Assembly (NCBI GenBank): GCA_021205375.1 | Contig: JAJPXR010000068.1 | Span: 1 to 12,024, forward strand | Reading direction: 5' to 3' | DNA length: 12,024 nt | Source: Clostridiales bacterium | Lineage (GTDB): Bacteria > Bacillota > Clostridia > Oscillospirales > Oscillospiraceae | Shown here: piece by piece, positions 1 through 5,558 of the stretch | How the letters are laid out: every line of letters starts with the position of its first letter | Position numbering within the stretch: position 1 is the first letter of the stretch | Made by a program: the position numbers and the translations under genes | The notes under the pieces: generated by a model | Database searches by the model: none | Seen by the model: only the letters and a program-made list of their open reading frames with translations | What the model was told of the DNA's origin: nothing

Positions 1-1208
1 ATTCCGGCTTTCTGGAGTGCGGCGACTGCGGCAGCCCCATGTTTGCCATGAGCCGCAGGGATTTGAAAGCCGCCTACACCTGCGGCACCTATCACCGCCG
101 GGGCACAGCGGGATGCACCAGCCACCATATCCGGGTGGACAAGCTGGACGAGCTGCTGAAACTGTATGTCCGGCGGCTCATGGAGCAGTCCGCCGCTATG
201 CTGGAGCAGTTGAACGCCGACCTGAGCCGGGAGACGGAGGACGTGACAGAGGCGGAGCAGTCCGCCGACCATCTGGCGGAGGTGCTGGACGATTTAACAG
301 AAGAATTAAAGGCTACCAAGCGCCAGCGTATCCGGGACATCATGAAGCACCCGGAGCAGGAGCGGTTGCTGGAGGAGACCTATGATGAGCTGGAAACCGA
401 CCTGCAACGGAAAATTGAAGGACTGAACCACCAGATCGACCTGCTGTCTGACAAGCGCAACACCATCCTCCGGGCCAACCGGGTGGCGAAGACGGCTATA
501 GACGTTTTTCGGGACATTCTGGAGAAGGAGCATCTGGAACGCAACGACCTGGAGCTGCTCATCGACCGCATCAAGGTGTATGAAGACCATCTGGAAATTC
601 AGCTCCAGCCGGACATCGACGCCCTGCTCCGGGCGGGACAGTTGGAGGACGCCGTAAATTTTAACCGAGACACGGCAGAAAACAGCCAGGTCACCCTTGT
701 CCAGCGTGCCAGACAGCACGCCGACAAGGTCTACCGTGTCCATGTTATCAGTGACGGCGACCCGCTGGAGATTTATACAGACCGAGACGGTGAAGTGATT
801 TTCAAAAAATACTCCCTGATGGGCGGTCTCAGCGACTTTGCCGGACAGTTCTGCGAGACACTGTACAAAACCACCGGCCACCCGGCGGTCATCACCGACC
901 GGGACGCGGTGATCTCCGTCTCCGGCCTGCCCCGGCGGGAGCTGATGGACAAACGCATCTCCCTTCCCCTGGAGAACATCATGGAGGGACGACAGATTTA
1001 CCAGTATCGCCCCGGGGAGGCCCGACTGCCCCTGACAGACAGCTATCCGGAGGCCGCGGTGTTCACCGCCGCCCCCATCCTCAGCGAGGGAGACGTGCTG
1101 GGCTGCGTGGTGTTTTCCGGCAAAGAGGCGGACAGCCCCATGGGAGAGACAGAGTACAAGCTGGCCCAGACCGTGTCTGGCTTTCTGGGGCGGCATATGG
1201 AAAACTAA
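1..1208 (+). CDS. Large serine recombinase C-terminal part, fused in frame to the SpoVT C-terminal part (5' end outside window)
   Basis: The frame is open from base 3 to the TAA at 1206-1208, so the start is left of the window. The first residues (GFLECGDCGSPM) and the later YTCGTYHRRGTAGC form the CxxC...C pairs of the recombinase zinc beta-ribbon. A long charged coiled coil follows (about bases 120-540), then the ELLIDRIKVYEDHLEI segment typical of large serine recombinases of the Tn4451/TndX and phage-integrase type. The catalytic serine domain must lie upstream. From about base 753 the protein stops looking like a recombinase and matches Bacillus SpoVT from its GDPLEI motif to the end. 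Such recombinases catalyse site-specific integration and excision between short att sites. I infer that the gene sits at the right end of an integrated element, reading outward across the junction, so its C-terminus would differ in the excised circle. The alternative, a stable recombinase-SpoVT fusion, cannot be excluded without the left end. Confidence 0.85.
   Translation, partial: SGFLECGDCGSPMFAMSRRDLKAAYTCGTYHRRGTAGCTSHHIRVDKLDELLKLYVRRLMEQSAAMLEQLNADLSRETEDVTEAEQSADHLAEVLDDLTEELKATKRQRIRDIMKHPEQERLLEETYDELETDLQRKIEGLNHQIDLLSDKRNTILRANRVAKTAIDVFRDILEKEHLERNDLELLIDRIKVYEDHLEIQLQPDIDALLRAGQLEDAVNFNRDTAENSQVTLVQRARQHADKVYRVHVISDGDPLEIYTDRDGEVIFKKYSLMGGLSDFAGQFCETLYKTTGHPAVITDRDAVISVSGLPRRELMDKRISLPLENIMEGRQIYQYRPGEARLPLTDSYPEAAVFTAAPILSEGDVLGCVVFSGKEADSPMGETEYKLAQTVSGFLGRHMEN
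741..800. other. Candidate attachment-site junction (attR) of the element inserted in spoVT
   Basis: Recombinase-like sequence (VYRVHVIS) gives way to SpoVT-like sequence (GDPLEIYTDRDGE) within about 15 bases around 750-765, in the same frame. A crossover core of a serine recombinase would be expected in this interval or just downstream, where the host spoVT sequence encodes the conserved turn of the AbrB domain. The exact core dinucleotide cannot be fixed from one junction. Confidence 0.5.
753..1208 (+). pseudogene. spoVT: 3' part of spoVT (forespore transcription regulator), split by the recombinase gene
   Basis: The translation from GDPLEIYTDRDGEVIFKKYS to GFLGRHMEN matches, from memory, Bacillus subtilis SpoVT from its REGDPLEIF motif (about residue 34 of 178) to its last residue. 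It keeps GHP-DRD-VSG in the GAF-like domain and the closing MGE-E-K--GFL-R-ME pattern. SpoVT is an AbrB-type regulator made in the forespore under sigma-G. Its N-terminal swapped-hairpin DNA-binding domain is encoded by the missing first ~33 codons; here that position is taken by recombinase sequence. The remaining part has no internal stop or frameshift and is well conserved to its end, which argues for recent or reversible interruption rather than decay. I infer that the 5' part lies at the other end of an element left of the window. SpoVT identity is confident; the intervening-element reading is an inference. Confidence 0.82.
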
Positions 1209-1210
1209 AA

Positions 1211-1325
1211 GGCGTCGTCGGCCCCTGGCGGGCCGTCCTCCTCGCCACTCCCTTCGCTATCGGAGCTGTGCTGTCGAAAAAAGACAAAATGACCCCCTTC
1301 ACCGGCAAAACGCCAGCGGAGGGGG
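1211..1325. terminator. Convergent intergenic stretch with hairpins, candidate terminators
   Basis: The gap between spoVT (+) and the DUF1667 gene (-) holds at least two hairpins. The first has arms CGGCCC/GGGCCG at 1219-1224 and 1230-1235, inside an outer GGCG/CGCC pair (1211-1214 and 1243-1246); read on the minus strand it is followed by CCTTTT. The second has arms CCCCCTTC (1293-1300) and a GGAGGGGG-type partner (1318-1325, one G-T pair), and on the minus strand it is followed by a T-rich run at 1274-1290. The second could end the DUF1667 transcript. Neither has an ideal U tract, so this is a moderate call. Confidence 0.4.
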
Positions 1326-1333
1326 CAAATCTG

Positions 1334-1711
1334 TTATTCACTTTCCGCTTCTACGGCGGCAATGGTCTGGCAGGCCAACAGGTTGGCGCCCGTCCCGGCC
1401 AGGTCCCGCACCAGCACCTGGCTGACCGTAACAGGAGCTTCAACGACCAGCTCACTGAGGGCCTGGGCGATGTTCCCCAGGGTCTCCATGGGGACCACCT
1501 GGTCGGTTTTCACCCGGCAGCGGTCCAAGATCCCGCCGGTGACCCGGACCTCCCCCTCTACCCGGCGCTTGGGGTTGGTCAGCTCGTGGATGGCGAACGC
1601 CTCGCCGTTGCTGCACCCGTTGCCGGTGACGGCGTTGCCATTGGTCTCGTCCACCAGCACGTGGCACTCGTTGGGGCAGCAGGGGCAGATAACTTCTGTG
1701 ATTTTTCTCAT
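1334..1711 (-). CDS. DUF1667 family protein (putative Fe-S binding, 125 aa)
   Basis: The 125-residue protein starts with MRKITEVICPCCPNEC, then has VTGNGCSNGEAFAIHELTNP and later VKTDQVVP. This is the DUF1667 pattern of a C-x2-C-x3-C cluster (Cys9, Cys12, Cys16; Cys11 is extra) plus a distal Cys33. The family usually lies beside FAD-dependent GlpA-like dehydrogenases and an NAD(P)/FAD oxidoreductase and is thought to carry an iron-sulfur centre; its own reaction is not established. Here it stands alone, with no oxidoreductase partner on either side. ATG at 1711 is preceded by GGAGG about six bases upstream, which fixes the start. A heptamer repeat array lies just upstream of this ribosome binding site, with a candidate promoter further out. 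Confidence 0.85.
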   Translation of the reverse strand: MRKITEVICPCCPNECHVLVDETNGNAVTGNGCSNGEAFAIHELTNPKRRVEGEVRVTGGILDRCRVKTDQVVPMETLGNIAQALSELVVEAPVTVSQVLVRDLAGTGANLLACQTIAAVEAESE

Positions 1712-1730
1712 AGGGGGCCTCCGTTTTTGA

Positions 1731-1801
1731 GCTGTTCGCTATTAGCCGTTGGCTGTTAGTAACGCACTTCCCTGCCAAGCGCTAAAAGCGATAAGCTAAG
1801 A
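1731..1801. repeat. Two opposed heptamer-repeat arrays forming an imperfect hairpin
   Basis: Four 7-base units (GCTGTTC, GCTATTA, GCCGTTG, GCTGTTA) occupy 1731-1758. Three units in the opposite sense (GCTAAAA, GCGATAA, GCTAAGA) occupy 1781-1801. The segments 1731-1746 and 1781-1796 are complementary at 13 of 16 positions, so the transcript of the DUF1667 leader could fold here. The same unit family recurs at other gene borders in the window. Confidence 0.65.
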
Positions 1802-1814
1802 ATTATTTGACACA

Positions 1815-1843
1815 AAAATAGCACAAAAGGGGCCTCAGGTCAA
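1815..1843 (-). promoter_or_regulatory. Candidate promoter of the DUF1667 gene
   Basis: On the minus strand TTGACC (1838-1843) and TATTTT (1815-1820) are separated by 17 bases. This gives a leader of about 100 bases that contains the heptamer hairpin. The match to the housekeeping consensus is good but not perfect. Confidence 0.45.
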
Positions 1844-1885
1844 GAGGTGTTAGCTGTTTTGACTTTCCCCTTCGCCATATGCAAG

Positions 1886-1923
1886 AAACCCCTGCGTCAC
1901 AACAGGCGGCGGCGCAGGGGTTT
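1886..1923 (-). terminator. Rho-independent terminator after the EIIC gene
   Basis: The arms AAACCCCTGCG (1886-1896) and CGCAGGGGTTT (1913-1923) are perfectly complementary over 11 bp around a 16-base loop. On the minus strand the stem ends in TTTCTTGC. It lies about 80 bases beyond the stop of the EIIC gene and before the DUF1667 promoter, so it probably separates the two transcripts. Confidence 0.6.
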
Positions 1924-1970
1924 GCAACAGTTTGGTTAAAAGGGGATACCATATGCGCCAGCAGGCGTGA

Positions 1971-2005
1971 GCTAAAAGCTAAGAGCCAACAGCTAACAGC
2001 TCATC
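1971..2005. repeat. Heptamer array abutting the EIIC stop codon
   Basis: Units of exactly 7 bases (GCTAAAA, GCTAAGA, GCCAACA, GCTAACA, GCTCATC) run up to and into the stop codon of the EIIC gene at 2004-2006. Read on the coding strand, the stop is followed directly by TGAGCTGTTAGCTGTTGGC. The same phasing against a stop codon is seen after the tape measure gene. Confidence 0.75.
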
Positions 2006-3092
2006 AATCGGGCAGCTTCAGGTCGTTCTCCCCGATCCAGCCGATTTTCCGCAGGACCTCGCAGAAGATCCAGGACAACAGGCCGGGCAGCACGAAGCAA
2101 ATCAAGATCAGCCCCGCCCAATCGAAGGCGGTGATGACGTGGCCGGTGCTGACCCAGCCGGTGTAGACGCCGATCTGACCCACCAGGCCGCAGGTACCCA
2201 TACCGGAGGAAACGGCGGAGCCGTCCATGGTCAGCTTGAAAAAGCAGGTGGCAATGGGGCCGGTGATGGCGGCGGTCAGCGTGGGGGGGATCCAGATGCG
2301 GGGGTTGCGGACGATGTTGGGCATTTGCAGCATGGAGGTTCCGAGGCCCTGGGACACCAGACCGCCCACGCCGTTCTCCTTAAAGGACATGACGGCGAAG
2401 CCCACCATTTGGGCGCAGCAGCCCGCCACAGCCGCGCCGCCGGCCAGTCCGGTCAGACCCAGGGCGGCGCAGATGGCGGCGGAGGAGATGGGCAGGGTCA
2501 GCGCCATACCCACAAGCACGGACACCAGAATACCCATCAGGAGGGGACGCAGGTCGGTGGCCCACATGATGAGCTGGCCCACAGCGGAAGCCGCCGCGCC
2601 GATAGGCGCGGCCACCAGCGCGGCCAGGCCGATGCCCACAAAGATGGTGACGATGGGGGTGACAAGGATGTCAATTTTCGTCTCCTTAGAGACCGCTTTG
2701 CCGAACTCCGTGGCGACAATGGCCACCACCAGCACGGCCAACGGGCCGCCGGCTCCACCCAGCAGGTTGGTGGCGTAGCCCACCGGAATCAGGGAGAACA
2801 GCACCAGCGCCGGTGCGCCCAGGGCGTTGCCGATGGCCGCTGCCATGGCCGGGCCGACCATAGCCGAGGCGCAGCCGCCGATGGTGTAGGACACACCTGC
2901 CGTGGCGTCCAGTACGATGAAGCTGTCGGTCAGAAAGGCAATGTGGAACTGGGTGCCGATGGTGTTCAGGATGGTCCCCACCAACAGGGTGCAGAACAGG
3001 CCCTGAGCCATGGCGCCCAGCGCGTCCACGCCGTAGCGCTTGGCGGAAATCACAATGTTTTTCCGCTTGAGAAATGCTTTGAACTTTTCCAT
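2004..3092 (-). CDS. PTS_EIIC_2 / PfoR-like membrane protein (PTS transporter subunit IIC type)
   Basis: This 362-residue, very hydrophobic protein has about nine or ten membrane segments after a basic start (MEKFKAFLKRKN). Glycine-rich motifs such as GVSYTIGGCASAMVGPAMAAAIG, NPRIWIPPTLTAAITGPIA and SSGMGTCGLVGQIGVYTG are those of the PTS_EIIC_2 family, which includes clostridial PfoR. EIIC proteins normally move a sugar with EIIA and EIIB partners, but none is encoded nearby and true substrates of this family are unsettled. ATG at 3092 has GGACGGAG about 5 bases upstream. The gene is monocistronic: a strong promoter with an abutting palindrome upstream, a terminator downstream. Because niaR lies about 0.9 kb away and the palindrome resembles a NiaR box, I infer control by niacin level and possibly transport of a niacin-related compound. 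Family confident, substrate speculative. Confidence 0.87.
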   Translation of the reverse strand: MEKFKAFLKRKNIVISAKRYGVDALGAMAQGLFCTLLVGTILNTIGTQFHIAFLTDSFIVLDATAGVSYTIGGCASAMVGPAMAAAIGNALGAPALVLFSLIPVGYATNLLGGAGGPLAVLVVAIVATEFGKAVSKETKIDILVTPIVTIFVGIGLAALVAAPIGAAASAVGQLIMWATDLRPLLMGILVSVLVGMALTLPISSAAICAALGLTGLAGGAAVAGCCAQMVGFAVMSFKENGVGGLVSQGLGTSMLQMPNIVRNPRIWIPPTLTAAITGPIATCFFKLTMDGSAVSSGMGTCGLVGQIGVYTGWVSTGHVITAFDWAGLILICFVLPGLLSWIFCEVLRKIGWIGENDLKLPD

Positions 3093-3131
3093 TTTTCTCC
3101 GTCCTCTTTTCGAGATATATGAGATGTATCG

Positions 3132-3167
3132 TATGCTTTACAGGTGTCTTGACATCTGTAAAGCATA
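3132..3167. promoter_or_regulatory. 36-bp palindromic operator, probable NiaR box
   Basis: The two half-sites, TATGCTTTACAGGTGTCT and its partner, are complementary at 16 of 18 positions around centre 3149/3150. The inner core CAGGTGTC-TT-GACATCTG resembles, from memory, the ACAGGTGTC...GACACCTGT operator reported for NiaR (YrxA) in Firmicutes. On the minus strand the palindrome touches the -10 box and covers the expected transcription start, a position suited to repression. Confidence 0.65.
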
Positions 3168-3194
3168 TTATAGACCCTTTGCGCCTTTTGTCAA
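3167..3194 (-). promoter_or_regulatory. Promoter of the EIIC gene
   Basis: On the minus strand a perfect TTGACA (3189-3194) and a perfect TATAAT (3167-3172) are separated by 16 bases. Transcription would start near 3160, inside the palindrome, giving a leader of roughly 70 bases to the ATG at 3092. Confidence 0.75.
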
Positions 3195-3279
3195 CGGTGG
3201 TTTTCCCCAATTCCTGCGAGATGCGAAGGGGTTCTCCCATGAAAATGACCGGAAAGGTGGGGCGTGGCTGAAAAACGCA

Positions 3280-3308
3280 TTGACGAAGCGCCTTTTTTTG
3301 AGTATTCT
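3280..3308 (+). promoter_or_regulatory. Candidate promoter of the CsoR-like gene
   Basis: TTGACG (3280-3285) and TATTCT (3303-3308) are spaced by 17 bases and point toward the CsoR-like gene. The leader of about 150 bases holds degenerate 7-base units (about 3319-3353) and a clearer array at 3424-3444. Apart from this, the 374-base gap 3093-3466 contains only the EIIC promoter and operator; I see no gene in it. Confidence 0.5.
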
Positions 3309-3423
3309 ATGGGTGTTAGTTATTCGCTTTTCGTGAACGGCCAACAGCGAAAATAAGGGGTTTCCCTTGCGTCGGATTCACCAATTTCTGCCACATTCTG
3401 CACCATACAAAACGGAACTTAAC

Positions 3424-3444
3424 GAACAGCTAACAGCTACCAGC
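3424..3444 (+). repeat. Heptamer array before the CsoR-like gene
   Basis: Units GAACAGC, TAACAGC and TACCAGC are followed by GAAAAAGC and the ribosome binding site GAGGTG. The arrangement mirrors the leader of the DUF1667 gene, where, on the coding strand, TAACAGC/CAACGGC/TAATAGC/GAACAGC precedes GGAGG. Confidence 0.65.
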
Positions 3445-3466
3445 GAAAAAGCGAGGTGTCCCCTTC

Positions 3467-3826
3467 ATGGACAAGCAGGAACACGAAGCCCTCCACTGCC
3501 GTCAAGCGGCACTTCCGGAGGAAAGCTCCTCCCAGGCGGCGGGCACGCCCCACGCACATGAACACAACCACACCCAGACCAAAGCGGTGCTGAACCGGCT
3601 CTCCCGGGCCATCGGCCACCTGGAGGCCGTCCGGCAGATGGTGGAGGACGGGCGGGACTGCTCTGAGGTGCTGATTCAGTTGGCAGCGGTACGGGCCGCC
3701 CTGACCAGCACGGGCAAGGTCATCCTCAAGGACCACATCGAGCACTGCATCGTGGACGCCGTGGAGGAGGGGGACACCCAGGCCATTCTGGACCTGGAAA
3801 AGGCCATCGACCAGTTCATCAAATGA
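3467..3826 (+). CDS. CsoR/FrmR-family metal-sensing transcriptional repressor
   Basis: The 119-residue protein has the all-helical CsoR/DUF156 fold pattern: NRLSRAIGHLEAVRQMVEDGRDC, then LIQLAAVRAAL, then KDHIEHC. Cys65, His90 and Cys94 have the 25- and 4-residue spacing of the Cu(I) site of CsoR (Cys-His-Cys), so a copper-type sensor is most likely, though nickel or sulfur-sensing relatives exist. An N-terminal extension of about 38 residues is rich in histidine (HAHEHNH) and may be an extra metal-binding tail. Such proteins repress metal-export genes when metal-free. No copper ATPase or chaperone gene lies beside it, so its target is elsewhere or its own promoter. ATG at 3467 has GAGGTG eight bases upstream. 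Confidence 0.87.
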   Translation: MDKQEHEALHCRQAALPEESSSQAAGTPHAHEHNHTQTKAVLNRLSRAIGHLEAVRQMVEDGRDCSEVLIQLAAVRAALTSTGKVILKDHIEHCIVDAVEEGDTQAILDLEKAIDQFIK

Positions 3827-3841
3827 CGGTTTTCCTGTGCC

Positions 3842-3871
3842 TTGACGAAACGCTTAAAAAGCGACTATAAT
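3842..3871 (+). promoter_or_regulatory. Promoter of niaR
   Basis: TTGACG (3842-3847) and a perfect TATAAT (3866-3871) are spaced by 18 bases. The spacer holds the small inverted repeat CGCTTAAAAAGCG (3851-3863), which might bind a regulator. No sequence like the palindrome at 3132-3167 is seen here, so niaR does not look autoregulated through that box. Confidence 0.65.
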
Positions 3872-3972
3872 AGATTCTGCCCCTTTGAATCAGCCTTATC
3901 AATCATTCCAGCTCACGGCTGAGCAAAAGGGGTGTTGGATAACCAAATCGCATTTTTCAGGGAGGCGAACCC

Positions 3973-4491
3973 ATGAAAGCCACAGAACGTCGGGAGCAAA
4001 TTTTATCCTATCTTCAGCACCAGACCGCTCCCGTCAGCGCCTCCGCCCTGGCCCGACAATTTTCCGTCAGCCGCCAGATCATCGTGGGGGACGTGGCGTT
4101 GCTCCGGGCGGGGGGCGCCACCATCTCCGCCACCCCCAGGGGCTATCTGCTCGCCCAACGCCAGAGCGGGCTGCTGCGGCAGGTGGCCTGCCTCCACACA
4201 GGGGACCAGATGGAGGACGAGTTGAACCTCTGTGTCGATCAGGGGTGCAGCGTACTGGATGTGATCGTAGAACACCCGGTTTACGGACAACTGGTGGGTC
4301 AGCTCCAGCTTCACTCCCGGTACGATGTCCAGCAGTTTGTCCAGCGGGTGAAACAGGAGAGCGCCCACTCTCTGTCCGAGCTGACCGACGGCATCCACCT
4401 GCACACCCTCCGCTGTCCCAACGAGGACGCCTATCAGCGGGTCTGCAAGGCGCTCAATGAAGCAGGTTATCTGCTGAAAGAAGAGGAATGA
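3973..4491 (+). CDS. niaR: Niacin-responsive transcriptional repressor NiaR (HTH_11 plus 3H domain)
   Basis: The 172-residue protein starts with a winged HTH_11 domain (about residues 5-60; SASALARQFSVSRQIIVGDVALLR). A 3H domain follows (about 72-168), named for its conserved histidines. His75, Glu83, His142 and His144 have the spacing of the metal ligands described for the Thermotoga NiaR structure (His79, Glu87, His144, His146, from memory). NiaR represses NAD biosynthesis and niacin uptake genes when nicotinic acid is plentiful. ATG at 3973 is preceded by GGGAGGCG. The gene has its own promoter and ends at a strong terminator. The nearest candidate target is the EIIC gene, whose promoter abuts a NiaR-like palindrome. 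No nad or pnc gene is in the window. Length is usual for the family. Confidence 0.92.
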   Translation: MKATERREQILSYLQHQTAPVSASALARQFSVSRQIIVGDVALLRAGGATISATPRGYLLAQRQSGLLRQVACLHTGDQMEDELNLCVDQGCSVLDVIVEHPVYGQLVGQLQLHSRYDVQQFVQRVKQESAHSLSELTDGIHLHTLRCPNEDAYQRVCKALNEAGYLLKEEE

Positions 4492-4505
4492 CCCGATCCA
4501 ATGAT

Positions 4506-4543
4506 CAAAAAACGACCACGTCGTCTCCGGCGTGGTCGTTTTT
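4506..4543. terminator. Strong bidirectional terminator between niaR and the prophage lysis genes
   Basis: The arms AACGACCACG (4511-4520) and CGTGGTCGTT (4531-4540) pair perfectly. An A run stands before (from 4507) and a T run after (to 4543), extending the stem to about 13 bp and giving U tracts in both directions. It ends niaR (+) and the lysozyme gene (-), whose stop is at 4558. The left edge of the prophage should lie near here; no att repeat can be identified without the other end. Confidence 0.9.
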
Positions 4544-4557
4544 CTATGTCTGCGGCT

Positions 4558-5220
4558 CTACTCGCTCAAAATCGCGCCCCAGGTGTTCGGTCCGCAGATG
4601 CCGTCCGCCGTCAGCCCCTGGGCCTCCTGGTACTGCATCACGGCCCCTTCCGTCTTGTTGCCGAATTTTCCGTCCGTGTCCAGGTCACACCCCAGCGCAC
4701 CATTCAACAGGATTTGCAGCACTGTGACCTGCTGACCCTTGTCGCCCTTTTGCAGCGTGTCCATATCGTGTGTCACCTCCGTCAAATACAGTTCCCGCTC
4801 CGCCTTGCGGCGGCTGGTCAGGCCGGACAGCGTTTTTCCGCCCGCCTTGTTGTAGAGCAGCAGCGCCTCTCCGATTTCCGCAATGGTACGGTCCGCGCAC
4901 AGGGTTTTCAGGCTGTCCTGTCCGCAGTTGTAGGCGAAGCTGGTCAGAGCGGAAAGTTGGTTCTCGTTCATGCGCGTCATCAGCGGCACATAGTCGCTGT
5001 TGTTGGCGTAGGCCCAGAATTTCGCCACGTCATCCCTCAGCAGGCTGTCCGCCTTGCTCTGGGTGATTTTCATGCCCTTACAGACCGCTTTTCCGTCCAC
5101 CTTCCCGGTGTGCCCGTACCCGATGGTCCAAACCCCCGCGCTGTCCCGATAGGCGGTCAGCCGCAAGCCCTCAAACCGTTTGATAAGGTCCAGTCCCGCG
5201 GCGTTGATGGTGTCACGCAT
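4558..5220 (-). CDS. Phage endolysin: GH24 lysozyme with C-terminal peptidoglycan-binding domain
   Basis: The 220-residue protein begins MRDTINAAGLDLIKRFEGLRL. Glu17, Asp26 and Thr32 form the E-x8-D-x5-T triad of T4-type GH24 lysozymes, inside FEGLRLTAYRDSAGVWTIGYG. The catalytic part reaches about residue 145. A PG_binding_1 domain follows (about 156-218; LQKGDKGQQVTVLQ, then DGKFGNKTEGAVMQYQ and GPNTWGAI). The enzyme cleaves the glycan strands of the host wall at the end of the lytic cycle. I chose the ATG at 5220, which overlaps the end of the holin gene and has AAGGCGG about eight bases upstream; an in-frame GTG at 5229 is possible. It is the last gene of the late operon and ends at the shared terminator. 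Confidence 0.93.
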   Translation of the reverse strand: MRDTINAAGLDLIKRFEGLRLTAYRDSAGVWTIGYGHTGKVDGKAVCKGMKITQSKADSLLRDDVAKFWAYANNSDYVPLMTRMNENQLSALTSFAYNCGQDSLKTLCADRTIAEIGEALLLYNKAGGKTLSGLTSRRKAERELYLTEVTHDMDTLQKGDKGQQVTVLQILLNGALGCDLDTDGKFGNKTEGAVMQYQEAQGLTADGICGPNTWGAILSE

Positions 5221-5554
5221 CGCCCCCACCGCCTTTCAGGTTGCCAAACAGCGCCACCAGCTTATCCGGCATCAGGTCGGGGGCAATTTTACAGATGTTT
5301 TCAACGGAACTTCCCGTTTCCATCACACAGATATAACCACAGACCGCCCCGGCGACTGGGACTGTGACCCCCATATCCACATACCCCTGCGCGTAGTCAA
5401 TGAGGACACCCAGGAAGATGATAAGGACAATTCCGACCTTGTGAAACAGTCCCTCCCGCATGACGGAGGACGCGAAGGTTTTGGTGGCGAGGGCCTGCAC
5501 CAGCCCTGTGATAAAGTCCAGCGCGATAAAGGCGCAGGTGATGAGGTAAATCAT
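5213..5554 (-). CDS. Phage holin (toxin secretion/lysis holin family)
   Basis: This 113-residue membrane protein has three likely membrane segments (about 2-22, 38-58 and 62-78). It carries family marks such as ALDFITGLVQAL near the start, the LIDYAQGYV region, and the later ETGSSVENICKIAPDLMPDKL, as in Holin_4 (phage_holin_4_1) proteins of Firmicutes. Holins open the membrane at a set time so that the endolysin can reach the wall. ATG at 5554 lies four bases after the stop of the preceding gene, with AAAGGG inside that gene's end. The lysozyme start lies within the last codons of this gene, so the two are probably translationally coupled. Confidence 0.9.
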   Translation of the reverse strand: MIYLITCAFIALDFITGLVQALATKTFASSVMREGLFHKVGIVLIIFLGVLIDYAQGYVDMGVTVPVAGAVCGYICVMETGSSVENICKIAPDLMPDKLVALFGNLKGGGGDA

Positions 5555-5558
5555 AACA

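Noticed and set aside
306..1196. 296-residue minus-strand frame opposite the recombinase-spoVT frame
   Set aside because: The + strand has recognisable zinc ribbon, coiled coil and SpoVT motifs; the antisense frame has none.
1731..2005. CRISPR-like array from the repeated GCTAACA units
   Set aside because: Units are 7 bases and contiguous, with no spacers of constant length and no cas genes; they are simple tandem repeats.
2139..3122. 327-residue + strand frame opposite the EIIC gene
   Set aside because: Gly/His/Gln-rich composition is typical of an antisense frame of a high-GC membrane protein gene; no start signal.
4544..4560. Prophage attachment core next to the niaR terminator
   Set aside because: The boundary should be near here, but a core can be named only with the second copy at the other prophage end, outside the window.
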